From Gnetum montanum (taxonomy: Eukaryota; Streptophyta; Gnetopsida; Gnetales; Gnetaceae): a stretch of 59,727 bases of DNA. The stretch is taken from positions 78,962-138,688 of the forward strand of contig MNCI01013872.1 in the NCBI GenBank assembly GCA_015680685.1, in the 5' to 3' direction. Position numbers and translations under genes: made by a program. Of the stretch, positions 9,558 to 18,689 are shown in pieces. The notes beneath the pieces are model-generated. The model was given only the letters and a program-made list of their open reading frames with translations. It was not told the origin of the DNA and ran no database searches. Positions within the stretch are counted from its first letter, which is position 1. The number at the start of each line of letters is the position of its first letter.

Positions 9558-11382
9558 TTGATTTGGAAAAACCATCATTCCAAGCATACACTTTATTTGG
9601 AAAAAGTATCATACTTCAATGGTTTGGTGAGAATGTTTGCCACTTGGTCTTTGGACTTGCAATACACCAACTCAATTACTTTCTTTCCAACTTGAACTCT
9701 TAGAAAATGATAGCATATGTTAATGTGTTTACTTCTTTCATGTGTGATAGGATTCTTTGCCAATTCAATTGCAAAAATATTATCAACAAAGATCTTCATT
9801 GGCCTCTTGATTGAAGCATGGATTTGGCTCATCACATTTCCTAACCATATTTCTTAAGATGCAGTTGAGCTACAACAACATATTCTACCTCACTAGTTAA
9901 AAGTGCAACTATGGGTTGCTTTTTTGATGACCTTGAACAAGATATAGCACCAAAATTAAAATAATAACTAGAAGTGCTTTTCTAGTCATCTAAATACCCA
10001 CCCCAATCACTATCAGAATATCCTATAAGAGAAAAATTATTAAATGAGGAATAGAATAAACCATGATCATAGGTGCCCTTTAGGTACCGTAGGATTCTTT
10101 TGGTCACTTGCATATGAGGTTGACGAGGATATTTTAAAAACCTGCTAATCAAACCAACACCATAAGAGATGTTCGGCCTTGTGCATGTGAGGTATCTCAA
10201 ACTCTCAACAATTTGCTTAAAATAAGTTGAATCAACAAGTGTCCCTTATCCATTCTTTGACAATTTTGTGCCAACCTCCACGAGAGTTCTCACAGGATTG
10301 CATTCTTACATATGAAACTTCTTCAAGAGTTCAATAACATACCTCTTTTGATTGATAGAAATCCCATCTTCTCTCTAAACTACTTAAATGCTAAGAAAAT
10401 ATGACATGAGGCCAAGATCTATCATTTCAAACTCATGCATCATGGACTTCTTGAAATATTCAATAATTTTGAGATTATTTCCTGTGAATGTTAGATCATC
10501 AACATAAAGACATAGCAATAATATATCACCAAAATCATTCATATTCACATATAAAGCATGTTCAAATGGGCACTTCTAGAAACCAGTCTTATGAAAGAAA
10601 GATTCAATGCATTTGTTCAATACTCATGGTGCTTGTTTGAGATCATATAATTCTTTCTTCAATTTGTACATCTTATCTTTACTTCCCTGCTTCATGAATC
10701 CAAGTGTTTTCTTAACAAAAATATCCTCTTAAAGTGGGCCATTTAGAAAGGCTTACTTCACATCCATTTGATGGATTTTCCACTTCTTCTAGGCAAATAA
10801 TGCAATAATAAGTCTAATTGTTTCAATTCAAGCAATAGGAGAGAAAACCTCTTGGTAGTCATAACCAAGTCATTGCTCAAATCCCTTTGCCACCAATCTT
10901 GCTTCATGTCCCTCCACCTCACCAATTGACTTCACCTTTATCTTGAAAATCCACTTTACAACAATTGCTTTGTGACTACGTGGGATGTTAGTGAGTTTCC
11001 ACATATTGTTTCTTTCAATTGCCTTGATCTACTCATTCATGACATTCACCCATATAGGATCTTGAATTGCCTCTTGGAATTTTACAAGTTTGCTATCTAC
11101 AAAGAAGGCAAAGTATACTAATTCTCCATCATCATCAACTTCATCATAAAGACTTACCTCATAGTTTTGTAGGCATACTAATTGTTGGTGCTACTACCTT
11201 GGCCTTCCATATTCTACTACAGCTTGTGGAGTGGAACTTTCTTAAGCAAAGCTTAATGTAGCTTCATTTTTGGTGGGAACTATAGCTTCCTCTTCAAGGA
11301 TACAGATTTTTTGCTTCTGGGAGTCTTTGTGTGAATCAACATTCCATTTCTGAGCCTCTTCTTGGGAAAAGGTAACATCTCA
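9558..11382 (-). pseudogene. pol: Copia reverse transcriptase and RNase H (copy A), decayed
   Basis: Minus strand, reading from about 11080 down. The RT start (DPKWV..MNEEIKAIE-type; clearer in copy B) is followed by fingers and palm. The polymerase motif YVDDL is encoded at 10492-10506. Next come MRYLTCTRPNISYGVGLISR and KRILRYLKGTYDHGL (9982-10200), the conserved RT/RNase H linker, and GYSDSDWGG with the first RNase H acid. The tail VDNIFAIELAKNPITHERSK and KSKDQVANILTKPL (9593-9835) closes the RNase H domain. Domain order and spacing are complete, but stops and frameshifts in between make it non-functional. The duplicate is at 44148-45640. Confidence 0.85.
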
Positions 11383-11674
11383 ACTAATAATCACCTTCTT
11401 TGTTATAGGATTGAATAGCTTGTATCTCCTATTCTTGTAGCCAACAAAGATAGTCTTCTATGCTCAATCATCTAGCTTTGTTCTCATCTTTGCTGGAGCA
11501 TGATCATAAGAAATAGCACCAAACCTCGACTAATAATCACCTTCTTCATTATAGGATTGAATAGCTTGTATCCCCCATTCTTGTAGCCAACAAAGATAGT
11601 CTTCTTTTCTTAATCAACTAGCTTTGTTCTCATCTCTACTAGAGCGTGAGCATAAGTAATACCACCAAACACTC
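11383..11674. repeat. Local 146-bp tandem duplication inside copia pol
   Basis: ACTAATAATCACC begins at both 11383 and 11529 and the following ~146 bp are repeated with a few mismatches. The repeat contains the codons for the post-integrase TIFVGYKN...KLFNP region, so that peptide region appears twice. Copy B has lost this part (the deletion joint is near 45868), so it cannot show whether the duplication predates the segmental event. Confidence 0.85.
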
Positions 11675-11954
11675 TAAGGTATTTCACACTCAACTTGAAA
11701 CCACTTCATGCTTCTACAAGAGTGATATTTTGCGGACTCCTTATTAGAGACCTATTTAACAAGTAAACAGAACATGAGATAGCTTCACCCCAAAATGAAT
11801 TGGGCATTCCTATTTCCTTTAGCATGTTCCTCGCCATGCCTATTAAAGTTCTATTCTTCCTTTTTGCTACTCTGTTATGTTGTGGGTAGTAGCAAAAAGT
11901 GACTTGATGCTTTATTCCCTATTCTTTACAATATTCATTAAATTCATTGGAAGT
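11675..11954 (-). pseudogene. pol: Copia integrase, C-terminal part (split by insertion)
   Basis: Minus strand, reading down from 11954. The stretch resumes the integrase core after the nested element: NEFNEYCKE, stop, GIKHQVTFCYYPQHN, then RVAKRKNRTLIGMARNMLKE and FWGEAISCSVYLLNRS. In the family the third catalytic acid lies in V-A-E-R-K-N-R-T; here that Glu codon is AAA (Lys). The same Lys occurs in copy B, so it was lost before the duplication. The N-terminal part is at 18117-18602. Confidence 0.85.
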
Positions 11955-12754
11955 TGATGAGTGGTGAGGTACCCCTACACCCAACCATACGAATACGAGC
12001 ATTTCATGCGCGATCCAGTCAAACTACAAGGACTAAGTGCTTATGTGCCTTAATGGAACACCTAAGGGTTAATCAATCATTGTCTTCCCAAACTTACTTG
12101 TATTGTCATGGTTGTATGGTTAAGTAAGCTTGAGGTATGTGATTTTTATATCTTTTATCTTTTTAATGTCTTATGCTAATGAGGGAAAGGTGAACAGAAC
12201 TAAGTGACTAACTTTCATTTACTATTTACTAACTAAGTTCTAATTTTCCCAGCACCAGTATCTATTCCCACTTACCGCACACACCCTAAACTAGTGCAAC
12301 ACTGCTGGGATTACCAAACGCTACTCATTACTGGGTTACCAAGCGTTACACATGTGCTCGAAGTGGTCGTATTGAGTGCACTTAACTAGGAGAGTCAAGC
12401 GTTGAGAGAGATTAATTATCTAGGAAATCATTTAAACATTTAACAATAATTAATTACTATTTAGCTTAGTCCATATGCTGCAAGGTTTGTCAGAAAGTTT
12501 GTCTTTATTGCCATACACAAATGTATGCTCGGGTACAACTTGCTCGAATAAAGATCCGTTCACTTTAAGACTCCTACTGTGGACACATGGAAACTATTCT
12601 AACTCTTGAATGGTAAAACTACTATAGTTTGGCTAAGGATCTAAGTCTAAGTACCTAGAATAGGGAAATCTGCCTCTTATTTATAGACATTGTGGTAGGC
12701 CACGATATCGCGTACGCAATATTACGGGGGCAGACATGATATCGCGACTCATCA
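11955..12754 (-). repeat. 3' LTR of the nested TR-GAG element
   Basis: 800 bp, the pair of 17303-18111. In the first ~135 bases I count about nine differences from the partner, all transitions and several at CpG, which fits decay of methylated cytosine. Related but more distant LTRs occur at 26130-27121, 32524-33432 and 55386-56377. Confidence 0.93.
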
Positions 12755-12766
12755 TACCCCCATGAC
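12755..12766 (-). promoter_or_regulatory. Polypurine tract of the nested element
   Basis: Minus-strand GTCATGGGGGTA directly abuts the LTR. The homologous position next to other LTRs of the group reads TATCTCTATGAC (27122) and TATTCCCACAAC (33433) on the plus strand. Confidence 0.65.
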
Positions 12767-14888
12767 TGAATGAAAACTCGTCCTTGAGTTCCTTACAAAA
12801 TATTGGGAAGGTATGGGATTATTGACTTGAATAACACTAATGGTGAATGGGGTGACACGTGAATGGATCATCATTACACACATGACAATATTAGTATTCA
12901 TGATAGCAAGAGTGAACACTATGTACATTGACATCTAGCCTTATTTGGTAGCTGGGAGAGAAGAGAGAGAAAAGAAGAAGATGTGTTGCTACTGATGCCA
13001 AAATTGCACCTTCCGTTGTCCATCCATAGCCGTGCCATTAATCTTATTCCTTCCATGACTGTTCCAGTGCCAATCCATTCTAAGTTTTCCCTCCAGATCC
13101 AATCCATTGTTGTATGATTTCCATCTACACACACAACATAGTCTTATATTAGCAAGGGTAAATGAATCACAATGCAGTTGATACCTTGTCTTAGTGTAAG
13201 ATCCATTGGCTGAGTTGTGATATGGCTAATTCAGATTCTGGAGATATAACACTCGTGACTGCCCAAGGTGTAAGGGTTAGGAGAAAATTGAAAAAATTGG
13301 ACCAAGACCCCCATGACTAAGAGCAAACCTCTAGTAGCAATAGAATGGAAAAAGATAAGGAATAAGAAATACGGAGAAAAAGAAACACAATGGCAATGCC
13401 GATGAAATGGATGTGAGAGATGGAAATGAACAAAATAAATGTTGATTGTGAAAATGTTTAAGGGAAAGAAGTTAACTGATGCACCAAGTAGGAATGCTAG
13501 TGGGTCCTCCCCAAAGCAAGCTCATGCCCTTAATGCCCAAACAATCCTGCATTCAAAGAGTCTGTAGGCTCTGGAAATGTCATCTAGAAGCAAGAATTAA
13601 AGTCTTAACCATAAGAATTTACCAAAAGGAAAATAATTCATCAACCAAAATATAGACTATTGATACAATCGGCAATGAGGTGGAAATGGAGAAAGAATAA
13701 TGAGAAGAATAGAATGGAATGGAGTCACAAGGACAAGGTGGTGTACAACCCCTTGTGTATGTATGGGTAATGTGACTGAGTAGATATCATTCCAAATCTA
13801 GCCTTAAAAATCCACATTTAGTGACTTTGCATTAATACACTTGACTAAGGAATCCACTTGAAGTAGCAGGAATGCTTCCGCCAAAGAGTCACCACCATTT
13901 CGAGGAACGAGAAAAGGAAAAGTAGGAATCGAGAGAGGGCCTTAGTTAGAGGGAACATGTTTGTTTAGTTCCATAACTAGTGCATGTACCCTAGATGATT
14001 ATTTTTTCTAAGGGGTGTGCTTTGAATTCTCACTATTTTTTTTTTGCATGAGAACCACACCATGCAAAGACTTATTATTTTTATTAGCTCAGCTTCCCGA
14101 TAATGGGGCAATGTCGAAATGGTTAAGGAAAGTCCAAGAAGAAAACATCCAAGCACCTAAGAGAATAACCAGCACAAATGCATTAAATCCCCTTGAAGTC
14201 ACACCCTTTTCAATCCTTGAGTCCTTCCATAGTTTGAGAAATGCCCAATCACCAGTTCATTGATAGTTCTATTATTTAAAGGAAGGGATTGTACATTTCC
14301 AAGCCAAGAGAGACCATAGAAATTCATGGATGCATGAATGACATAGACTCATTACCTGTTATATCAAAAGAACCATACCTTAGTATCCTCATTATAACTC
14401 AAAGGTTAAAACCAAACATTAGCAACTAATAGAATACAGTTCATACCATCATCAAGAGCACTTATTAGGTGATGAACCTAACAAAATAAACAACACACAA
14501 AGAAATGAAAGAGTATAAACAATGTTGCAAAACAAAAACTTAAAAAGAAACTAAGGGCCTCAAATGGTCAGCATAGGTGGTCATCTCCCCCATGACTGAG
14601 TTGAAAGGAGGAGATCCAAAATAATGAATGAGGTCATCCTTTCTCTGATATGTTATGTGCATTGACCATTCTAAATTCATGGTAAGGTTTGGTTTGTTGC
14701 ACATTGACTAACAATCTCTTATTCGAGTGCTTGTTTGAATTTTTCAAGAGTTTCCAACTTCCTCCAATTGATGTTTTTAAGTTAAGGTTTGTAAGTTGGC
14801 GATGCTCTTGCTCCAGTGTATTTATGCTTTTGATGTGAGCACAAGTTGTTTCCTCAATTCGTTCCATGCATGTTGGTGAGTTACTCTC
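12767..14888 (-). other. Non-coding 3' internal region of the nested element
   Basis: About 2.1 kb between the protease and the 3' LTR with no long frame and no RT, RNase H or integrase motif. The small frames at 12919-13134 (minus) and 14015-14263 (plus) have no recognisable domain. The part around 13900-14270 has recognisable counterparts at 28900-29280 and 57840-58220, so this region belongs to the element family. In autonomous gypsy elements pol would occupy this position. Confidence 0.6.
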
Positions 14889-15450
14889 TTAATCAGCTAT
14901 CAACCATGGGGTGTCTTTTTGTTGTGTGGTTGCTACATATAGGCACTTTTGTATGTTAATTTCTTCTGCACACCTATTGCATGCAGGCAATGCTAAACAT
15001 TCTTGTATGCAATCACACCCTATATCACTATATGTGATGCATGGAACCTTCTTATTCTCGATCTTCCCAAGAGTGTTTTCCTTAGATATTTCCAAGGAAA
15101 GATTGCACATTTCTAGGCATGCATTTATGGTACTTAGCCATGCCCTTCCCATGATTATTGGAAAGTCTCCATTATCATTGTTTACGTGTATCACTAGGAA
15201 ATCAACCGGGTATGACCACCCACACATAGTGGTAATAATGTCCTCCACCTATCCCAAGCGAACAGTGATGGACTGGTCATCCAGCTCTAAGTGAATATTG
15301 CTCTTCTTTAGTGGAGGTAGGTTCCAAGCTTTATACATCTCTTGTGATATTAAGTTGACTCCAAAACCTGAGTCCAAAATAGCTTTACATGGTTCATTCC
15401 CAACAACTTGGAGATAGATTAAAGGACTTACAGGATCAGAAAATTTCCTA
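14889..15450 (-). pseudogene. Athila-like aspartic protease of the nested element, one nonsense codon
   Basis: Minus strand. The active-site strand reads CKAILDSGFGVNLIS, with the catalytic D-S-G intact. The helix region KAWNLPPLKKSNIHLELDD follows, then the conserved hydrophobic strand DFLVIHV and the C-terminal signature FPIIMGRAWLSTINACLEM. A single TAG (about 15250-15255, after VRLG) interrupts the two halves; the upstream frame is otherwise open. The tail has a Cys-rich stretch (CDCIQECLALPACNRC). A homologous, more decayed copy lies on the plus strand at 41770-42170. Confidence 0.75.
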
Positions 15451-15962
15451 GGAAGGTGGCCCTCCTTAATCTAGTTAGTGATGACATGTGTTAACATAAC
15501 TGTGTGCATTGAGCTCTTTTTTTGGTTTGAAGAGAGCTCTAAAGCCTTATTTGATGGAGAGGCATTTAGAGGTTCAACTACTTGTGGTTGTGAGAGCTTG
15601 GTTGGACTATTGGTTCTGAAGAAAGGTCTTCTCTTTGTGCAATTGTCAGAACCAGTAGTGGGTTGAAGGTTTACAGCTCTCGTAGCATTGCATTGCTATG
15701 GTTGAGTGGGGAGTTCCCCTTGCATTGCTGGAGTGGGTGGTAATGGAGCTATCGCTGTGAGAGTTGCGGATGGATTTGGAGGATGGTATGTTTGTGGGTT
15801 ATCTCTCCCAAGGGAAGGAGTTCTATAATACTCTTGAGCTTGATAGTGACGTTGTGGTGTCACGTGACCAACAAAGTCATGTGGATCCAGTTGCCAATAT
15901 GGGTATTGTTGCCTTGGTGGTGGCATCCCCCATGACTGTGGGTATTGCCACTGTTGGTGTTG
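15451..15962 (-). other. Proline/glutamine-rich linker between gag and protease
   Basis: Minus-strand frame 15926-15696 reads MPPPRQQYPYWQLDPHDF, then tracts rich in Pro, Gln and Tyr, ending PLPPTPAMQGELPTQP. Low-complexity linkers of this kind commonly join gag and protease in plant gypsy elements. Counterparts at about 30640-30720 (minus) and 41280-41700 (plus) share the composition. The frame shifts relative to the gag segment on its right. Confidence 0.5.
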
Positions 15963-16353
15963 CTAAATAGGTTGTGGTGGAGTTCCACTTGGATAACACG
16001 TTAAAGATTGGTGGAACTGCCTTGGGTTACCTTGGGGATAAGGTAACTGCCAGGGTGCTTGCTGTTTGTTAAGTCGTGGGTTGAGTGCATACACCCCAAA
16101 CTCTTGTAGATGTGAGATTACTAGGCAACATCCCTTAGGATGGTCATACTGGCATATCTCACATCCACCGTCATTGTTCGTATCGGAATCCACAACCTCT
16201 TTGGTGATGGCCATTTTTCCCTTACCTTTGGTACGTGCATGGTCCATGTCCCTCTTTTTCTTTTTTTCATAGTCACTACCTCGCTCCTTAGACTCCTCTA
16301 CAATTTTGAGAATGGTTTCAAATCTACTATCTAGGGAGTCCCACATTTGGTCT
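15963..16353 (-). pseudogene. gag: gag C-terminal segment with Cys/His zinc-binding motif
   Basis: Minus strand. The stretch LDSRFETILKIVEESKERG and a Lys/Arg-rich block lead into CEICQYDHPKGCC, a compact C-x2-C-x4-H-x3-CC array resembling a retroviral nucleic-acid knuckle but not canonical CCHC (C-x2-C-x4-H-x4-C); the last Cys pair leaves the pairing open. LPYPQGNPRQFHQS follows. The same array occurs in relatives at 30940-31010 and 40978-41030 (CNICQYEHLKGCC), so it is a family character. The right end is cut by the N at 16354. Confidence 0.7.
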
Positions 16354-16456
16354 NATGGAAATGGAGAGCTACGTAAGAGAGAAAGTGCGGAAGAGTACAA
16401 CCGCGATCCCTCCCTTTGAAAAAGGGGAGTGAGATTCTATGAGGAGGAGGAAGAGN
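16354..16456. other. Misplaced or inverted contig piece between two N characters
   Basis: Single N characters at 16354 and 16456 bound a 101-bp piece. Its first 46 bases (16355-16400) are the exact reverse complement of 16457-16502. The gag frame is on the minus strand, yet this piece reads gag (EMESYVREKVRKST) on the plus strand, so it is most simply a small contig placed in the wrong orientation. Reading frames across it should not be trusted. Confidence 0.85.
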
Positions 16457-16767
16457 TTGTACTCTTCCGCACTTTCTCTCTTACGTAGCTCTCCATTTCC
16501 ATGATGATGTTTCCCACCTTCTCTTCGATGGTCCCAACCATGACCGTGGTCATGCTCAGAAAGTCCATCCTTGTTGTGTGTTTGTGTTCCCTCGTTGAAA
16601 ACTTCGTGTTCATGGGAATAAGAACCAAATTTGTTAACCATGGAGTGTAGGTTTTGATACACCACCTCCTGACCATCGTTAGGAGGGGGAACATCATTTG
16701 GTGGGGAACCTATCGAAGCACGTTCACCACCCTCATTTTCGCTCAGGACATACGGAGCGTTATGGGG
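16457..16767 (-). pseudogene. gag: gag middle region of the nested element
   Basis: Minus-strand frames 16665-16457 and 16697-16457 overlap and read a His/Gly-rich segment (SEHDHGHGWDHRREGGKHH or its frame-shifted partner) ending in MEMESYVREKVRKST at the N. Two competing frames suggest at least one indel. The segment links the N-terminal gag frame (16768-17157) to the zinc-binding part beyond the inverted contig piece. Confidence 0.45.
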
Positions 16768-17157
16768 TCATTTACCCTTCAAAGATGTATGATATCTCTC
16801 CTGTTGCAAGTCCCTTTGATGTTGCACTTCTCTGGGATGGTAGTCCCTTATGTCATGGTCACATGCAACGTACTTTGTGTATAACTGTGACATGCCTATT
16901 TGTGCGAGAGCACAAAGGAGCATGTTGGGGACTGCTCGGTCTGGAGGCCACACTATGTTACCTTTCAAGTCTCTCCAACGTAGTTGTTCATCTTGATGGA
17001 GAACAAAGGTAAAGTCAGGTACATACTCATCGTGATGAATATATACCACATGGAATTGTTGAGGAACTAGCAAATCTTGGTTACGTGTGTTGTGCTTCAG
17101 ACTGTCTCTTGTGTTGGTCCTAGGTGTCGAGGTGCTTCTATGTGGAGAAGAAGACAT
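16768..17157 (-). CDS. gag: gag N-terminal reading frame of the nested element
   Basis: A 129-codon minus-strand frame starting at ATG (17157-17155), 145 bases after the 5' LTR, as expected for the first gag codon. It begins MSSSPHRSTSTPRTNTR (disordered, Ser/Thr/Arg-rich) and continues with a mixed globular part containing FHVVYIHHDEYVPDFTF and HDIRDYHPREVQHQRDLQQE. A related start (ATG then TCTTCTTCA) sits at the same distance from the LTR at 32524. I recognise no named domain; the gag role is inferred from position. It stops at 16768, so it is truncated relative to a full gag. Confidence 0.55.
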   Translation of the reverse strand: MSSSPHRSTSTPRTNTRDSLKHNTRNQDLLVPQQFHVVYIHHDEYVPDFTFVLHQDEQLRWRDLKGNIVWPPDRAVPNMLLCALAQIGMSQLYTKYVACDHDIRDYHPREVQHQRDLQQERYHTSLKGK

Positions 17158-17284
17158 TTTATCTTATTCGGTGTGTTGTTTACCGTTGTCTTATCTTTTC
17201 TTGATTAACCCTAAAGGGTTCGTTCTAGCTTCCCAATGATATGGATGATTTCCTATGTTCTATGTAGCACACAAACAACTAAGT

Positions 17285-17301
17285 CCCCGGCAACGATACC
17301 A
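17285..17301 (-). promoter_or_regulatory. Primer-binding site, Asp-tRNA type
   Basis: On the minus strand TGGTATCGTTGCCGGGG starts one base after the 5' LTR. The usual Athila/Tat site complementary to tRNA-Asp is TGGCGCCGTTGCCGGGG, so only two positions differ. This places the element in the gypsy superfamily and fixes its orientation. Confidence 0.85.
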
Positions 17302-17302
17302 A

Positions 17303-18111
17303 TGATGAATGGCGAGGTACCCCTACACTCAACCATACGAATACGAGCATTTCACGCACGATCTAGTCGAACTACAAGGACTAAGTGCTTATGCGCCTTA
17401 ATGGAACACCTAAGGGTTAATCAATCGTTGTCTTCCCAAACTTACTTGTATTGTCATGGTTGTATGGTTAAGTAAGCTTGAGGTATGTGATTTTTATATC
17501 TTTTATCTTTTTAATGTCTTATGCTAATGAGGGAAAGGTGAACAAAACTAAGTAACTAACTTTCATTAACTATTTACTAACTAAGTTCTAATTTTCCTAG
17601 CACTAGTATCCGTTCCCACTTTCCGCACATACCCTGAACCAGTGCAACGCTACTCGTTACTGGGTTACCAAGCGTTACATACATGCTCGAAGAGATCGTA
17701 CTGAGTGCACTTAACTAGGAGAGTCAAGGGTTGAGAGAGATTAATTATCTAGGAAAGCATTTAAACATTTAACAATAATTAATTACTATTTAGCTTAGTC
17801 CATATGTTGCAAGGTTTGTCAGAAAGTTTGTCTTTATTGCCATACACAAATGTGTGCTCAGGTACAATTTGCTCGAATGAAGATCTGTTCACTTTAAGAT
17901 TCCTACTACGGGCACATGGAAATTATTCTAACTCTGGAATGGTAAAACTACTATAGTTTGTCTAAGGGTCTAAGTCTAAGTAACTAGAATAGGAAAAGCC
18001 ACCTCTTATTTATAGACATTGTGGCAGGCCACGATATCGCGTATGCAATATCATAGGGGTAGACACGATATGGCAAATGCGATATTGCGTACGCGATATC
18101 GCGGCTCATCA
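17303..18111 (-). repeat. 5' LTR of the nested TR-GAG element
   Basis: 809 bp, paired with 11955-12754. The slight length difference is mainly near the end, where this copy has an extra GCGATATTGCG-like segment (about 18079-18100). It is followed by target-site copy GAAGT (18112-18116). Confidence 0.93.
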
Positions 18112-18116
18112 GAAGT

Positions 18117-18602
18117 GTATTCACCTCCACCATCAATTTGCAAAACTTTAACAAGATAACCACTCTGCCTTTCAACATGCACCTTGAACTTCTTAAAGTA
18201 ATCAAAAACTTCAAAATTCCTTTGCAAAAGATAGATCCAAATTTTTTGATTAAAATCATCAATAAAAGTTAGGAAATACTTATTATTTCCATTTAACAAG
18301 GTGTTCATTAGGCCACATACATCAGAATGAATGAGCTCTAGTGATTGTATTGCACATCATTGTTTTGCTACAAATGACATTCTGTGATGCTTTGCAAGAA
18401 TGCAAGCTTTACACAATTGTCCTAGATGGTGAATATTGGGCAAACCTTTCACCATATTTTCTTTAGCAAGCAATTTTAAACTTTGAATGTTTAAATGTCC
18501 AAAGTGAAGGTGCCATAGCCAAGGCTCACCATTTATAATGGCACTAAGACAATTATAAAGCCCACTAGAAATATCAACTTGAAACATACAATTCTTTATC
18601 AA
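18117..18602 (-). pseudogene. pol: Copia integrase, N-terminal part (split by insertion)
   Basis: Minus strand. The GAG-pre-integrase zinc region reads WHLHFGHLNIQSLKLL and LCKACILAKHH, giving the H-H-C-C set. The core follows with FLTFIDDFNQKIWIYLL (first catalytic Asp) and VKVLQIDGGGEYTS (second Asp). The nested element is inserted immediately after that second motif, separating the DD pair from the third acidic position at 11675-11954. A frame change lies between the zinc region and the core. Confidence 0.87.
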
Positions 18603-18689
18603 AGGGGCCTTGAGAATGATTGTACCTTTGTTGTCAAAAATGGAGAGTTGATTACCATGAAGGTTTATGACATATTCCTTTTCTACCAG

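Larger units (their letters stand above)
11955..18111 (-). mobile_element. Nested non-autonomous TR-GAG-type LTR element (gag + protease only)
   Basis: LTRs at 11955-12754 and 17303-18111 begin TGATGA and end TCATCA on the plus strand. Direct 5-bp target duplications GAAGT flank the element (11950-11954 and 18112-18116). Copy B keeps the uninterrupted site with a single GAAGT (46030-46034). The internal region of about 4.5 kb encodes gag, a zinc-binding Cys/His segment and an aspartic protease, followed by about 2.1 kb without pol domains; RT, RNase H and integrase are absent. The primer site resembles the Asp-tRNA site of Athila/Tat gypsy elements, and the protease is Athila-like. It would have to move with enzymes supplied by an autonomous relative. 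Confidence 0.9.

Noticed and set aside
14911-15294. 127-codon plus-strand frame
   Set aside because: It is the shadow of the minus-strand protease, whose motifs are unambiguous.
16354-16502. Apparent 46-bp inverted repeat (hairpin) in gag
   Set aside because: It is bounded by N characters and is better explained as a misoriented contig piece.
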